Assembly (NCBI GenBank): GCA_963800255.1
Contig: CAWDAK010000022.1
Span: 124,001-188,000 of the forward strand
Reading direction: 5' to 3'
From: DATFVA01 sp963800255
Lineage (GTDB): Bacteria > Bacteroidota > Ignavibacteria > Ignavibacteriales > Ignavibacteriaceae
DNA: 64,000 nucleotides
Shown: positions 1 to 7,797 of the stretch, piece after piece
Position numbering within the stretch: the stretch's first letter is position 1
Layout of the letters: each line of letters starts with the position of its first letter
Notes under the pieces: generated by a model
What the model was told of the DNA's origin: nothing
Database searches by the model: none
Seen by the model: the letters and a program-made list of their open reading frames with translations, nothing else
Made by a program: the position numbers and the translations under genes

Positions 1-1
1 T

Positions 2-1528
2 TATGAGATTAAAAAAAGTTATATGAAATCCACCGGGGAACTCGTCCCTGTTCACATTCATTCTACGGCTGTTAGAAACGAGGAAGGCAAACTTATTTAC
101 TCTATTCTGATGGTTCAGGATCTATCAGTTGAGGAAGAACAGAATGAAAGATTAAGACTGCTTGGACATTCGATTGACAGTATCTCTGAAATGGTCAGCA
201 TTACAGATAAAGAAGACAGGTTTATCTTTGTGAACCAGGCTTTTCTTGATAAATACGGTTATACCGAAAGAGAGATCCTGGGAAAAACTCCCGCTGTTTT
301 AAGCCCCACTCCGGATAATCCCTGTCCCTATATCAAGGGAGGTTCAAGGTGGAAAGGCCAACTGGTTAATGTCACAAAGGCAGGAGAAAAGCTTCATATT
401 AAACTTGAGACCTCCGTTGTTAGAGACATCCGCGGAGAAGCTATAGGCAATATCGGAGTAGCGAGGGATATTACTGAAAAACTGAAGGCAGAAGAAAATC
501 TAAGGAAGCTTTCTAAAGCTGTAGAACAAAACCCTGCCGCAATAATTATAACAGATAAACATGGATATACAGAATATGTAAATCCGAGGTTCATTGAAGT
601 TACCGGATACACATCCGAAGAAATGATAGGCAATACTCCGGCTATACTTAAATCCGGCAGTAAATCTCCTGAGGAGTACGCTGAACTTTGGTCAACTATA
701 TTAGCCGGTAATGAATGGAAAGGTGAATTTACAAATAAAAAGAAGGATGGTACATTTTTCCAGGAGTACGCTATTATTTCGCCGATCAAAAATTCAGAAG
801 GGGAAATAACTCATTTCGTTGGTGTAAAAGAAGATATAACTGCCAAAAAAGAAGCCGAAGAAAAGTTAAGACGCTCTGAAACCCTCGCCTCACTAGGGAG
901 AATGACGAGTTATTTATCTCATGAGATCAAATCTCCTCTGACCGCAATAAAACTGAATATTGAAGTCTTAATGGAGCGGATGAAAAGTGAACATGAAACC
1001 TCAAGGTCTTTCGAAATTATTAACAAGGAGATAAAGCGCCTTGAAAGTCTTCTAAAAGACGTTCTTCAGTTTTCTAAACAGCGTGAAACAATTTTTCAAA
1101 AAGTATCTCCTGATGAAATACTCAGGCAGGTAGTTTCTCTTCTTAATCCTGTTCTCGAATCAAAGAATATTAAAATTATCAACCAGTTAAGTCCGGATCC
1201 GGTTAAAGGAGATCCCGGAGAACTTAAAACGCTGTTTCATCAGCTAATTGAAAACAGTATTGATGCAATTGGTTCAGAAGGTGAAATTGAATTCCTTTCA
1301 GTACTTGATGTTAACCGAAAGATGCACAGGATATTTATGCGTGATACCGGCTGTGGTATAACTTCCTCAAAAAGAATATTCGAACCATTTTACACTTCAA
1401 AACAAACAGGTACCGGGTTGGGACTATCTATAGTGCAGCAGATAATTGAAAAGCATAATGGTACCATTTCGTTAATTTATTCCGAACCTGGGAATACTAT
1501 TTTTCAGGTTTCTATACCACTGGCCTGA
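2..1528 (+). CDS. PAS-domain sensor histidine kinase (5' end outside window)
   Basis: Sensor kinase of a two-component pair. The reading frame is open to the left edge (YEIKKSY precedes the first in-window Met at base 23), and the protein opens in the tail of a PAS/PAC fold, so the true start lies upstream. Counting from that Met: PAC remnant to about residue 40, two more PAS domains (about 46-165 and 165-285), a HisKA dimerisation domain with the phospho-acceptor in SHEIKSPL (about 300), and an HATPase domain (390-500) with N (ENSID), G1 (DTGCG) and G2 (GTGLGLS) boxes. No membrane segment is visible, so a soluble sensor is likely, but the missing N-terminus could hold one. The NtrC-type regulator starts 3 bases after the stop, making it the expected partner. 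The ligand is unknown. Confidence 0.9.
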   Translation, partial: YEIKKSYMKSTGELVPVHIHSTAVRNEEGKLIYSILMVQDLSVEEEQNERLRLLGHSIDSISEMVSITDKEDRFIFVNQAFLDKYGYTEREILGKTPAVLSPTPDNPCPYIKGGSRWKGQLVNVTKAGEKLHIKLETSVVRDIRGEAIGNIGVARDITEKLKAEENLRKLSKAVEQNPAAIIITDKHGYTEYVNPRFIEVTGYTSEEMIGNTPAILKSGSKSPEEYAELWSTILAGNEWKGEFTNKKKDGTFFQEYAIISPIKNSEGEITHFVGVKEDITAKKEAEEKLRRSETLASLGRMTSYLSHEIKSPLTAIKLNIEVLMERMKSEHETSRSFEIINKEIKRLESLLKDVLQFSKQRETIFQKVSPDEILRQVVSLLNPVLESKNIKIINQLSPDPVKGDPGELKTLFHQLIENSIDAIGSEGEIEFLSVLDVNRKMHRIFMRDTGCGITSSKRIFEPFYTSKQTGTGLGLSIVQQIIEKHNGTISLIYSEPGNTIFQVSIPLA

Positions 1529-1531
1529 CTT

Positions 1532-2878
1532 ATGGAAAAAATACTCTTAATTGATGATGAATCATCTATCCTTGAGTCATTGAAGATTTTCTTATCGACA
1601 ATGAACTATAAAGTTGCCACAGCTTCAAACGGTATGGAAGGGCTTCAATACGTTCATAATGAGCATCCTGATCTTGTAATTACGGATCTGAAGATGCCTG
1701 AGCTGGACGGACTTGAAGTTCTTGAAAAAATTAAGGCGATAGATGAAAATATCCCCTGCATCATAATGACAGCCTATGAAGATATAGATTCAACCATTAA
1801 GGCTATGCAGCTTGGCGCCTATGATTATATTGAAAAACCCATAGATACCCCAAGATTTAAAGCGCTGATTAAGCGTTCACTTGAAAGTAAGAGTCTTAGC
1901 GAAAGACTCGCTGTAGCCATCGAAGAAGACTTTGAAAAATATGATATTAAAAATAAGTCCATCGGCAAATCACGCCAGATGAGGGAGATATTTAAGCTGG
2001 TGGGACAGGTTTCAATGAATAGGGTAATAGTGCTCGTACAGGGAGAAAGCGGAACTGGTAAAGAACTGATCTCAAGGGTAATACATTATTCAGGCATTAC
2101 CAAAGACTTGCCGTTCATTCCTGTAAACTGTACGGCTTTATCCGAATCGCTTCTTGAAAGCGAGCTGTTCGGTCATGTAAGGGGATCATTCACAGGAGCC
2201 ATTAAAGACAAAAAAGGGAAATTCGAACTTGCCGGAGAAGGAACTATATTTCTTGATGAAATATCCGAAATATCGGCTGATCTGCAGGTAAAGCTCCTCA
2301 GGGTAATCCAGGAAAGAGAGTTTGAAAAAGTCGGCGGTGAAGTAAGCCTTCCCATGAGAGCAAGGATAATAACTGCAACCAACAGGAACCTTGAAGAATT
2401 AGTGAGTCAGGGGAAGTTCCGGGAAGATCTTTATTACCGGCTGAAAGTCCTATCCATAAATGTCCCGCCGCTGCGTGAGCGCAGGGAAGACATTCCTGAG
2501 CTTGTGGTACATTTTCTGAAAAAAATAAATAATGAACTTCATAAAAAAGTCCGGAAGATACCCTTCGAGGTTATGGAGATGCTCCAGAATTATCCCTGGA
2601 TCGGAAATGTAAGGGAACTGGAAAACATTCTACTGCAGGCTGTAGTGCTTTCCAAAGGAGACGTGCTTGAAAAAGAAAATATTCTGCTGCAGGATAATCC
2701 CGGTAAAAACCTGGTATGTGAAAGACGCAATCTTTCGCTGGCAGAAGTGGAAAAAGAGCATATAATTGAAGTCCTTAGTTCCGTCAACTGGAATAAAAAG
2801 AAAGCTTATACTATCCTGGGAATCTCAAAGCCCACCTTGAACCATAAGATAAGGGAATATAACATTATAAGAAATTAA
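1532..2878 (+). CDS. NtrC-family sigma-54-dependent response regulator
   Basis: Transcription activator that remodels sigma-54 RNA polymerase after phosphorylation. Receiver domain at residues 1-120 with acidic DD at 8-9, phospho-acceptor D52 (VITDLKMP) and K102. AAA+ domain with Walker A GESGTGKE (171-178), sigma-54 contact loop GSFTGA (218-223; the usual loop is GAFTGA, so Ala is Ser here) and Walker B TIFLDE (238-243). The C-terminus has a Fis-type helix-turn-helix (about 400-448; AYTILGISKPTLNHKI). It begins 3 bases after the PAS kinase stop, so the two are very probably cotranscribed. It lies directly upstream of a CheW-like gene and the curli locus, which makes these candidate targets (inference only). 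Confidence 0.95.
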   Translation: MEKILLIDDESSILESLKIFLSTMNYKVATASNGMEGLQYVHNEHPDLVITDLKMPELDGLEVLEKIKAIDENIPCIIMTAYEDIDSTIKAMQLGAYDYIEKPIDTPRFKALIKRSLESKSLSERLAVAIEEDFEKYDIKNKSIGKSRQMREIFKLVGQVSMNRVIVLVQGESGTGKELISRVIHYSGITKDLPFIPVNCTALSESLLESELFGHVRGSFTGAIKDKKGKFELAGEGTIFLDEISEISADLQVKLLRVIQEREFEKVGGEVSLPMRARIITATNRNLEELVSQGKFREDLYYRLKVLSINVPPLRERREDIPELVVHFLKKINNELHKKVRKIPFEVMEMLQNYPWIGNVRELENILLQAVVLSKGDVLEKENILLQDNPGKNLVCERRNLSLAEVEKEHIIEVLSSVNWNKKKAYTILGISKPTLNHKIREYNIIRN

Positions 2879-3008
2879 TCATCCCCTCATCCTAATGAGT
2901 AAATTCCTTTTACCCGTGGTAATATAACTTAACCTCTGTGCTTTCCATTTCCCTTATTTTGCCCCTAAAATCAATTTATTTCTTATGGTATATAAATTGT
3001 TAAAAAGA

Positions 3009-3029
3009 TTGTGAGGGAATATCACAATT
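3009..3029. promoter_or_regulatory. Inverted repeat upstream of the CheW-like gene
   Basis: ATTGTGA and TCACAAT form perfect 7-base arms around a 7-base spacer, 30 bases upstream of the next start codon. The half-sites resemble Crp/Fnr-type operators (TGTGA-N6-TCACA), but the spacer is one base longer. The position suits an operator or a leader hairpin. No Crp-like regulator is encoded in this window. Confidence 0.35.
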
Positions 3030-3058
3030 AATTATACCAGGATTTAATTCCTCTAAAT

Positions 3059-3514
3059 ATGCCTTCTTCTGCCTCTATAGAAAATATCTCCGGCCTGCTG
3101 ATCTTTCAGCTGGGCGATATGGAATTCTGTACAGATCTTAAGCTAATCTCAGCCATAATGAAACAAGGTGAAGTAAAAACAGACCGACTGGGGAACAGGC
3201 TTACGCATGAATTTTCCGAACGGAGATATATGACAGTAGACTTTGCAGGATACTATTCATTAAAACCGGATAAGAAACTGGATTCGTGCCGTGTACTTTT
3301 CCTTGAGGTCTTCGGGCAGAAGTTTTCATTCTTTGTTGATAAGGTCCTGGAAATAATTTCACTTGATAAAATATTTATAGAAGAATCTGTCGAGATGGAA
3401 TTCTCAACTGATGGTGAGTATATCTCATATATAATGAGCATACAGGGAAAAAGATTTTATTTCCCTGATTACGGCAGGATAGCAAAGGATGTTGGCAGCA
3501 TTGCTGTTTATTAA
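3059..3514 (+). CDS. CheW-like domain protein
   Basis: Small (151 aa) soluble protein with a probable CheW-like beta-barrel fold: LLIFQLGDMEFCTDLKLISA near residues 12-32 matches the CheW start pattern (a strand, a Gly/Asp turn, then the 'I..V.EI' helix), and a second half FGQKFSFFVDKVLEII (about 88-103) matches the typical 'vD.V.eVv' strand. CheW proteins couple chemoreceptors to CheA. No receptor, CheA or other chemotaxis gene is in the window, so this is an orphan that may serve another signalling complex. It sits between a sigma-54 activator and the curli genes. Sequence similarity is judged by eye only; a divergent hypothetical protein is the alternative. Confidence 0.55.
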   Translation: MPSSASIENISGLLIFQLGDMEFCTDLKLISAIMKQGEVKTDRLGNRLTHEFSERRYMTVDFAGYYSLKPDKKLDSCRVLFLEVFGQKFSFFVDKVLEIISLDKIFIEESVEMEFSTDGEYISYIMSIQGKRFYFPDYGRIAKDVGSIAVY

Positions 3515-3524
3515 GTCAAATTAC

Positions 3525-3540
3525 TTTACCTCAGGGTAAA
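3525..3540 (+). terminator. Short hairpin after the CheW-like gene
   Basis: TTTACC and GGTAAA form a 6-base stem with a TCAG loop, 11 bases after the stop codon, followed by an A/T-rich run. It is a weak candidate terminator or mRNA 3' stabiliser because the stem is short and AT-rich. Confidence 0.3.
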
Positions 3541-3544
3541 ATTA

Positions 3545-3706
3545 TTTTACGAAATTTGTCTCACATATGTGATAAATAGTGCAAAAAAAGAAGAATTCAA
3601 ACTGGCATATACTTTGAGACAATAGATACAGGCTTTGGAATTGAGGGATTTCAATTCCTTTCTAATACGAGGGTTCTTCTAATAATAGAAGATTGATGAT
3701 CAGCCA
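3545..3706 (+). promoter_or_regulatory. Palindrome-rich leader of the csgEFG operon
   Basis: The stretch before csgE holds four inverted repeats: TTGTCTCA (3556-3563) paired with TGAGACAA (3615-3622); the perfect 12-base palindrome TCACATATGTGA (3561-3572); GGAATTGA/TCAATTCC around GGGATT (3637-3658); and CTTCTA/TAGAAG around ATAA (3676-3691). A sigma-54-like element TGGCAT-N5-TTGAG lies at 3603-3618 with correct -24/-12 spacing, but it lacks the usual GC at -12. Together these suggest a tightly regulated promoter with hairpins in the 5' leader. The factor that binds is unknown. Confidence 0.4.
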
Positions 3707-4588
3707 ATGAGGAAAATTATATTGGCAGGAATTTTAATCCTGCTATGCAGCTCTTTCATAAAATCTCAGAATATATCTGACTCAAGCTATATGGCTTACC
3801 AGTTATATTTAAAGAAACTGGTTGAGAAGATAGACACAAGGGACAGCACTTATAAATATTATTCAGGGATAGTCGATTCACTACAGTTATTAAAAATGAG
3901 TTCATTACCAGCATTTCAAAAATTAGTATACGATATTCTTCCCGGAAAATTAAGAAAATGGGAGATGGAAAACCCTGCTATTGATTACATCGTGAAGCCG
4001 GGAGATAATCTCTGGGACATAGCAAAGAAGAAAAGCGTTTACAACGATCCGAATGAATGGAGAAGGATTTTTTATGACAATAAGGGAGAGATCGTTAATC
4101 CTGATATCATTGTGCCATTTCAAAGACTCCAGATTCGTAACCCCAATTTTGTACAGGAGATCCTGAAAGACAGTACCCTGTTTAGTGAGGACACCCTTCA
4201 GGTTTTTACCGAAAACATTAGCAAGAAAACTTTCAAGGATATAGAGGTTGAAGGTTTGATAGTAGATCAGACACAGACAAAAATCGGTCACGATTTTTAC
4301 GACCTCTTTTACTCCAACTGGCAGCCCCCGGAAAATTTCGGAGATTATACAATAATAATAGAAGAAAAACCTCTGCCGCAGCTCGGCACACAGGTAACCA
4401 TCAAGATAAACGATAATGAAATTTTCCAGCAGATACTGCAGCCGCGCTACGATGTTATTGAGGCTACGGCGCAGTATGGTGTGGAACTATCCTTTAATTA
4501 CATCCAGAACTATGAAGCAATCCAAAAGCAGCTCGCAGGAGATGACCTGAAGGGCTCTGGAATATTTTTAAGAGTGAGGAAAGAATGA
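3707..4588 (+). CDS. csgE: LysM-CsgE fusion, curli secretion specificity factor
   Basis: CsgE is the periplasmic factor that caps the CsgG pore and directs curlin export. Residues 1-21 form a signal peptide ending IKSQ. Residues 92-143 are a LysM peptidoglycan-binding domain (YIVKPGDNLWDIAKK, then NPDIIVP). Residues 178-285 match CsgE: VEGLIVDQTQTKIGHDFYDLF is followed by the conserved W, the basic/Pro strand, and IFQQILQPR. E. coli CsgE is only about 129 aa with no LysM, so this 293-aa form appears to tether the factor to the cell wall. An N-terminal stretch (22-90) of unassigned helical sequence lies before LysM. The stop codon overlaps the csgF start (ATGA), so translation is probably coupled. 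Confidence 0.88.
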   Translation: MRKIILAGILILLCSSFIKSQNISDSSYMAYQLYLKKLVEKIDTRDSTYKYYSGIVDSLQLLKMSSLPAFQKLVYDILPGKLRKWEMENPAIDYIVKPGDNLWDIAKKKSVYNDPNEWRRIFYDNKGEIVNPDIIVPFQRLQIRNPNFVQEILKDSTLFSEDTLQVFTENISKKTFKDIEVEGLIVDQTQTKIGHDFYDLFYSNWQPPENFGDYTIIIEEKPLPQLGTQVTIKINDNEIFQQILQPRYDVIEATAQYGVELSFNYIQNYEAIQKQLAGDDLKGSGIFLRVRKE

Positions 4589-5004
4589 AAAAAATATTAG
4601 TAACAGGATTCATAATGATTTTATTTGCAGCCGCAGATGTTTCTGCACAGCAGCTTATCTATACTCCTGTTAACCCGTCATTCGGAGGATATTATTTTAA
4701 CGGACAGACATTATTAAGTGAAGCCCAGGCACAGAACGGCTTTACAGGAGGTTCCAGCTCTTCGTATAACCCTTATTCACAGAATCCGCTTGATGATTTT
4801 AAGAATAGCCTTAACCGCCAGGTACTGAGTCAGCTCTCACGACAGCTCCTCACAAATACCTTTGGCGAGGCTGGACTGACAGAGGGACATTATGATCTGG
4901 GAGATTATTCAATAGATATTACTCCTGGCAGCGATGGCGTGCACATTGACATATTTGATACCGGCACAGGTGACCAGACTACAGTAGTTCTTCCATATTT
5001 CTAA
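4585..5004 (+). CDS. csgF: Curli assembly protein CsgF
   Basis: CsgF binds the CsgG pore at the outer membrane and helps anchor and nucleate curli fibres outside the cell. Signal peptide at residues 1-21 (ends VSAQ), and the mature N-terminus QQLIYTPVNPSFGG has the hallmark PVNPSFGG segment that inserts into CsgG, followed by NGQTLLSEAQAQN. Its 139 aa match the family length (E. coli 138 aa). The C-terminal half (GDYSIDITPGSDGVHIDIFD) is a plausible beta-rich domain. Start overlaps csgE by 4 bases; csgG starts 16 bases downstream. Confidence 0.93.
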   Translation: MKKILVTGFIMILFAAADVSAQQLIYTPVNPSFGGYYFNGQTLLSEAQAQNGFTGGSSSSYNPYSQNPLDDFKNSLNRQVLSQLSRQLLTNTFGEAGLTEGHYDLGDYSIDITPGSDGVHIDIFDTGTGDQTTVVLPYF

Positions 5005-5020
5005 GCCTGAAAGTATAGTA

Positions 5021-6394
5021 ATGAATAAAGTGAAATATTTAAGTTATATCCTGATTTTGATATCGATGGTATCCATCTTCGGCTGTTCAACCTTTATGCA
5101 GCCTCTCAAGACAAAAGATGCTACCCTTGGAACACCTTCAGCTGTAAACAAGGATTTGCGCTCGCTCCCATTACCCAAAGATAAAATTGTGGCCGCTGTA
5201 TACAAATTCAGGGATCAGACCGGTCAATATAAAAGTTCATCAACAAGTTCCACTTTTTCAACAGCTGTTACACAGGGCGCTACATCCATCCTGCTGCGTG
5301 CCCTCGAAGAATCCGGCTGGTTCGTTGTTATTGAAAGGGAAGGATTGTCAGATCTGCTTAATGAAAGAAAGATAATAAGATCGAGCCGGGCGAATTACCA
5401 GGGAGATACCGGCGAAGATTCCCAGCTTCTGCCTCCGCTCCTATTCGCGGGAGTGATCCTTGAAGGCGGGATCATTTCGTACGACACTAATATTCTAACC
5501 GGCGGAACGGGTATTAAATATTTTGGTGTAGGCGCATCGGGACAGTACAGGCAGGACAGGGTAACTATCTACCTTCGCGCAATTTCAACCCAAAGCGGCA
5601 GAATATTAAAGACAGTCTATACAACAAAAACCATTCTTTCGCAGATGGTTGATGTGGGATTGTATCGGTTCGTTAACTTCCAGAGACTCCTGGAAGTTGA
5701 AACAGGCTACAGCTATAATGAACCTCCTGAAATGTGTGTAACTGAGGCAATAGAAAAAGCCGTTCAGAGTCTTGTTATAGAAGGAGTGAAAGAGAATCTG
5801 TGGGCCCTTCAGAATCCTGCTGATATAAGTTCACCGGTTATAGCGAAATATGAAAATGAAAAAGAAGTTTCAGCAAGAACAGATTATTTCGGAATGGAGT
5901 CAATGGCACCGAGGAAGAACTTCTCAGTGGGACTGAGCTTTGGTGCATCGCAGTATAACGGTGATTATCCTAATCCTTTAACAAAAGCCTGCGGTAATAT
6001 TTCCGCCTCTTATTTCCCAGAACCCGATTTAGCAGTTTCCCTTACGTTCGGCCGGGAAATGCTGGAAGGGTATAGGTTCTATTCAGCAACAGTAAATTCT
6101 ATAAGTCTGCAGGCTGAATACTTTATGCTTCCGGAATACAAGCTCTCGCCATTCATACTTGCTGGTGTCGGACTTATGGTGCAGGATAATGATTTATTTG
6201 AATTCGACAGCCATTGGTATCCATCTTTGAAAGCAGGAGCCGGGGCAGAGTATATGGTAGGCAAGACCGGGATTGATATGGGATTAACATTCAATTATTC
6301 ACTCTCTGACAATCTCGACAAAATCGACAGAGGCAAATACAACGATTATTACTGGGAAGCCCTGTTCGGAGTAAGGTATTACATAGGAAGATAA
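5021..6394 (+). CDS. csgG: CsgG curli export pore lipoprotein with C-terminal barrel-like extension
   Basis: CsgG forms the nonameric outer-membrane channel that exports curlin subunits. Lipoprotein signal with lipobox IFGC (lipidated C22). Residues 23-285 match CsgG closely: KIVAAVYKFRDQTGQY, FSTAVTQGATSILLRALEES, LLNERKIIR, and YFGVGASGQY, the transmembrane hairpin region. The E. coli protein ends at about 277 aa; here about 157 more residues follow (300-457), rich in alternating aromatic/hydrophobic strands (FSVGLSFGAS, SISLQAEYFM, GIDMGLTFNYSL) and ending in FGVRYYIGR, which looks like a small outer-membrane beta barrel of about eight strands. The role of that extension is unknown. It is the third gene of the csgEFG run, and a repeat array follows the stop. 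Confidence 0.92.
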   Translation: MNKVKYLSYILILISMVSIFGCSTFMQPLKTKDATLGTPSAVNKDLRSLPLPKDKIVAAVYKFRDQTGQYKSSSTSSTFSTAVTQGATSILLRALEESGWFVVIEREGLSDLLNERKIIRSSRANYQGDTGEDSQLLPPLLFAGVILEGGIISYDTNILTGGTGIKYFGVGASGQYRQDRVTIYLRAISTQSGRILKTVYTTKTILSQMVDVGLYRFVNFQRLLEVETGYSYNEPPEMCVTEAIEKAVQSLVIEGVKENLWALQNPADISSPVIAKYENEKEVSARTDYFGMESMAPRKNFSVGLSFGASQYNGDYPNPLTKACGNISASYFPEPDLAVSLTFGREMLEGYRFYSATVNSISLQAEYFMLPEYKLSPFILAGVGLMVQDNDLFEFDSHWYPSLKAGAGAEYMVGKTGIDMGLTFNYSLSDNLDKIDRGKYNDYYWEALFGVRYYIGR

Positions 6395-6422
6395 AACTTC
6401 TTCCAGGTTCTTTGAAATATTT

Positions 6423-6491
6423 ACAATGTCATTCTGAACTCGACAATGTCATTCTGAACTCGACAATGTCATTCTGAACTTGTTTCAGAAT
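6423..6491 (+). repeat. Tandem 20-bp repeat ending in a GTCATTCTGAA hairpin
   Basis: Three head-to-tail copies of a 20-base unit (ACAATGTCATTCTGAACTCG) start at 6423, 6443 and 6463. The last copy runs into a perfect hairpin, ATTCTGAA (6471-6478) with TTCAGAAT (6484-6491). This matches the dispersed 'GTCATTCYGAAxxxxTTTCRGAAT' type repeat also seen at 40290 and 46650. It lies 28 bases after csgG and may help end or stabilise the csgEFG transcript. Confidence 0.8.
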
Positions 6492-6630
6492 CTCGTAAAG
6501 ATAAATTTTGAGTGGGTTGTATAACCAAAACAACTAATAAACTAATCATTTAATAATAACTGAGGTCATATTATGGATAAAACAGCGATGGAAAGGAGGG
6601 GGTAGAAAAAGAAAACACGGGGGTAATTTA

Positions 6631-6762
6631 ATGAGGAAAAGTTTGAACAATAAGGCGGCGCAAGAGCGGTACTTCTTTACACAAAGTGTATTGAAGTCCC
6701 TGACAAACTCAGGCGCCACCAATAAAACATTTGACGGGTTAATATTCAAAAAAATCGGTTAA
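6631..6762 (+). CDS. Possible small protein (43 aa) between csgG and csgA
   Basis: A short open frame starting at ATG with a G-rich stretch (GGGGG) about 8 bases upstream. The predicted peptide begins MRKSLNNKAAQERYFFTQSV and ends FKKIG; it is basic, has no signal peptide or membrane segment, and I do not recognise it. It sits in the 506-base gap between csgG and csgA, which otherwise holds only the repeat array above and an inverted repeat TGTCC-GGGG-GGACA at 6847-6860. It may simply be chance. Confidence 0.2.
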   Translation: MRKSLNNKAAQERYFFTQSVLKSLTNSGATNKTFDGLIFKKIG

Positions 6763-6900
6763 ATGTAAATTGGTGATTTCTCCTTAATGTTCAGCTTAAC
6801 CGGGAAAGATGAGTTTTTGTGCTTTTATGAAACTTATCAGACCCATTGTCCGGGGGGACATTTATAAACTATTTTCTAAAATTTATTAGGAGAAACTCTA

Positions 6901-7724
6901 ATGAGAAAGTTATTTGCTCTTTTAACAGTTGTATTCTTCGCCGGCTTCATGATGGCACAGAATACTGGTACATGTAACACAATCTGGTACTATACACAAC
7001 GAAGCTGACAATAGATCAATAATGCGAGCAACCATACTGCAAACATTACGCAAATTGGTGATGAAAATAATGCTGATATTGACCAAATCCGTTACATGGT
7101 TCACTATTCAGGCAGGTATTAGCTACGATAACACCAGCTTGGAAATATGTGAATGATGCCAGCAATCTTAGATTATGGCTGGAGATCAATCATTCTCATA
7201 AAGGAACAATTTACCAGGAGGGTAATCAGAATATTGGATCAGAATATTTTGTGCCTGGTCATGAGTTGGAATGGAAATCAAGGTACCATTACATCAAGTA
7301 GGTGACATTAAATGAATCACTACTCAAACCTTTGGTTATACTGGAGTACAGACTATAGTTCCAGATTAAATGCCACACAAGTTGGTGATGGAAATAATGC
7401 GACACAGTATTCTGGAATGAAATGGAAACCTTGGTGATATATATCAAGAAGGCAACCTAAATAATTCTTATCAGTATTTAGGAGGGATGGAACTAATGTT
7501 GCGAATAATCATACAGTTAGGTAATGAATAATATCGCATAAATTAGTCAAAATGGAAATAGTAATAGTGCTATTCAATATCAAACTGATGATTCAAACTA
7601 TAGCATATGTAGACCAAACTGGGAATTCCAACATAGTTGATATGTTATCACAAGTAGATGATGGTAATATCAAGTGTTATCAACCAATCAGGTGATGGCA
7701 ATATTCAATGTTACAGCAGATTAG
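6901..7724 (+). pseudogene. csgA: CsgA-like major curlin, broken by many frameshifts
   Basis: A good ribosome site (AGGAGA, 6888-6893) precedes ATG 6901 and a clean signal peptide (MRKLFALLTVVFF...MMAQ). After about 25 codons the frame breaks repeatedly, yet curlin repeats can be read in pieces across all three frames: NHTANITQIGDENNADIDQ (7030-7086), TQVGDGNNATQYSG, DIYQEGNLNNSYQ, ISQNGNSNSAIQ, VDQTGNSNIVDML and VINQSGDGN. The Q-x-G-x-x-N-x-A-x-x-x-Q pattern is the amyloid repeat of CsgA/CsgB. I count roughly ten shifts. At the first break, deleting one T restores GTVTQSGTIHNEADN. Either it is a decayed gene or a badly sequenced repeat gene; position and signal peptide mark it as the major subunit. 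Confidence 0.75.
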
Positions 7725-7749
7725 TTAATCAATAATCTACTGATGTTTA

Positions 7750-7771
7750 GGCAGGGATGCAATTCCCTGCC
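7750..7771 (+). promoter_or_regulatory. GC-rich stem-loop between csgA and csgB
   Basis: GGCAGGGA (7750-7757) and TCCCTGCC (7764-7771) form a perfect 8-base stem with a TGCAAT loop, 26 bases before the csgB-like start. No T-run follows, so it is better read as an intercistronic mRNA-stabilising or attenuating hairpin than as a full terminator. Such an element would let the major subunit be made in excess over the minor one (inference). Confidence 0.6.
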
Positions 7772-7797
7772 GCATAATAATTAGATAAAAATATGTT

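Noticed and set aside
6546..6749. 67-codon minus-strand frame downstream of csgG
   Set aside because: Poor composition, no ribosome site, and it lies antisense to the curli transcript.
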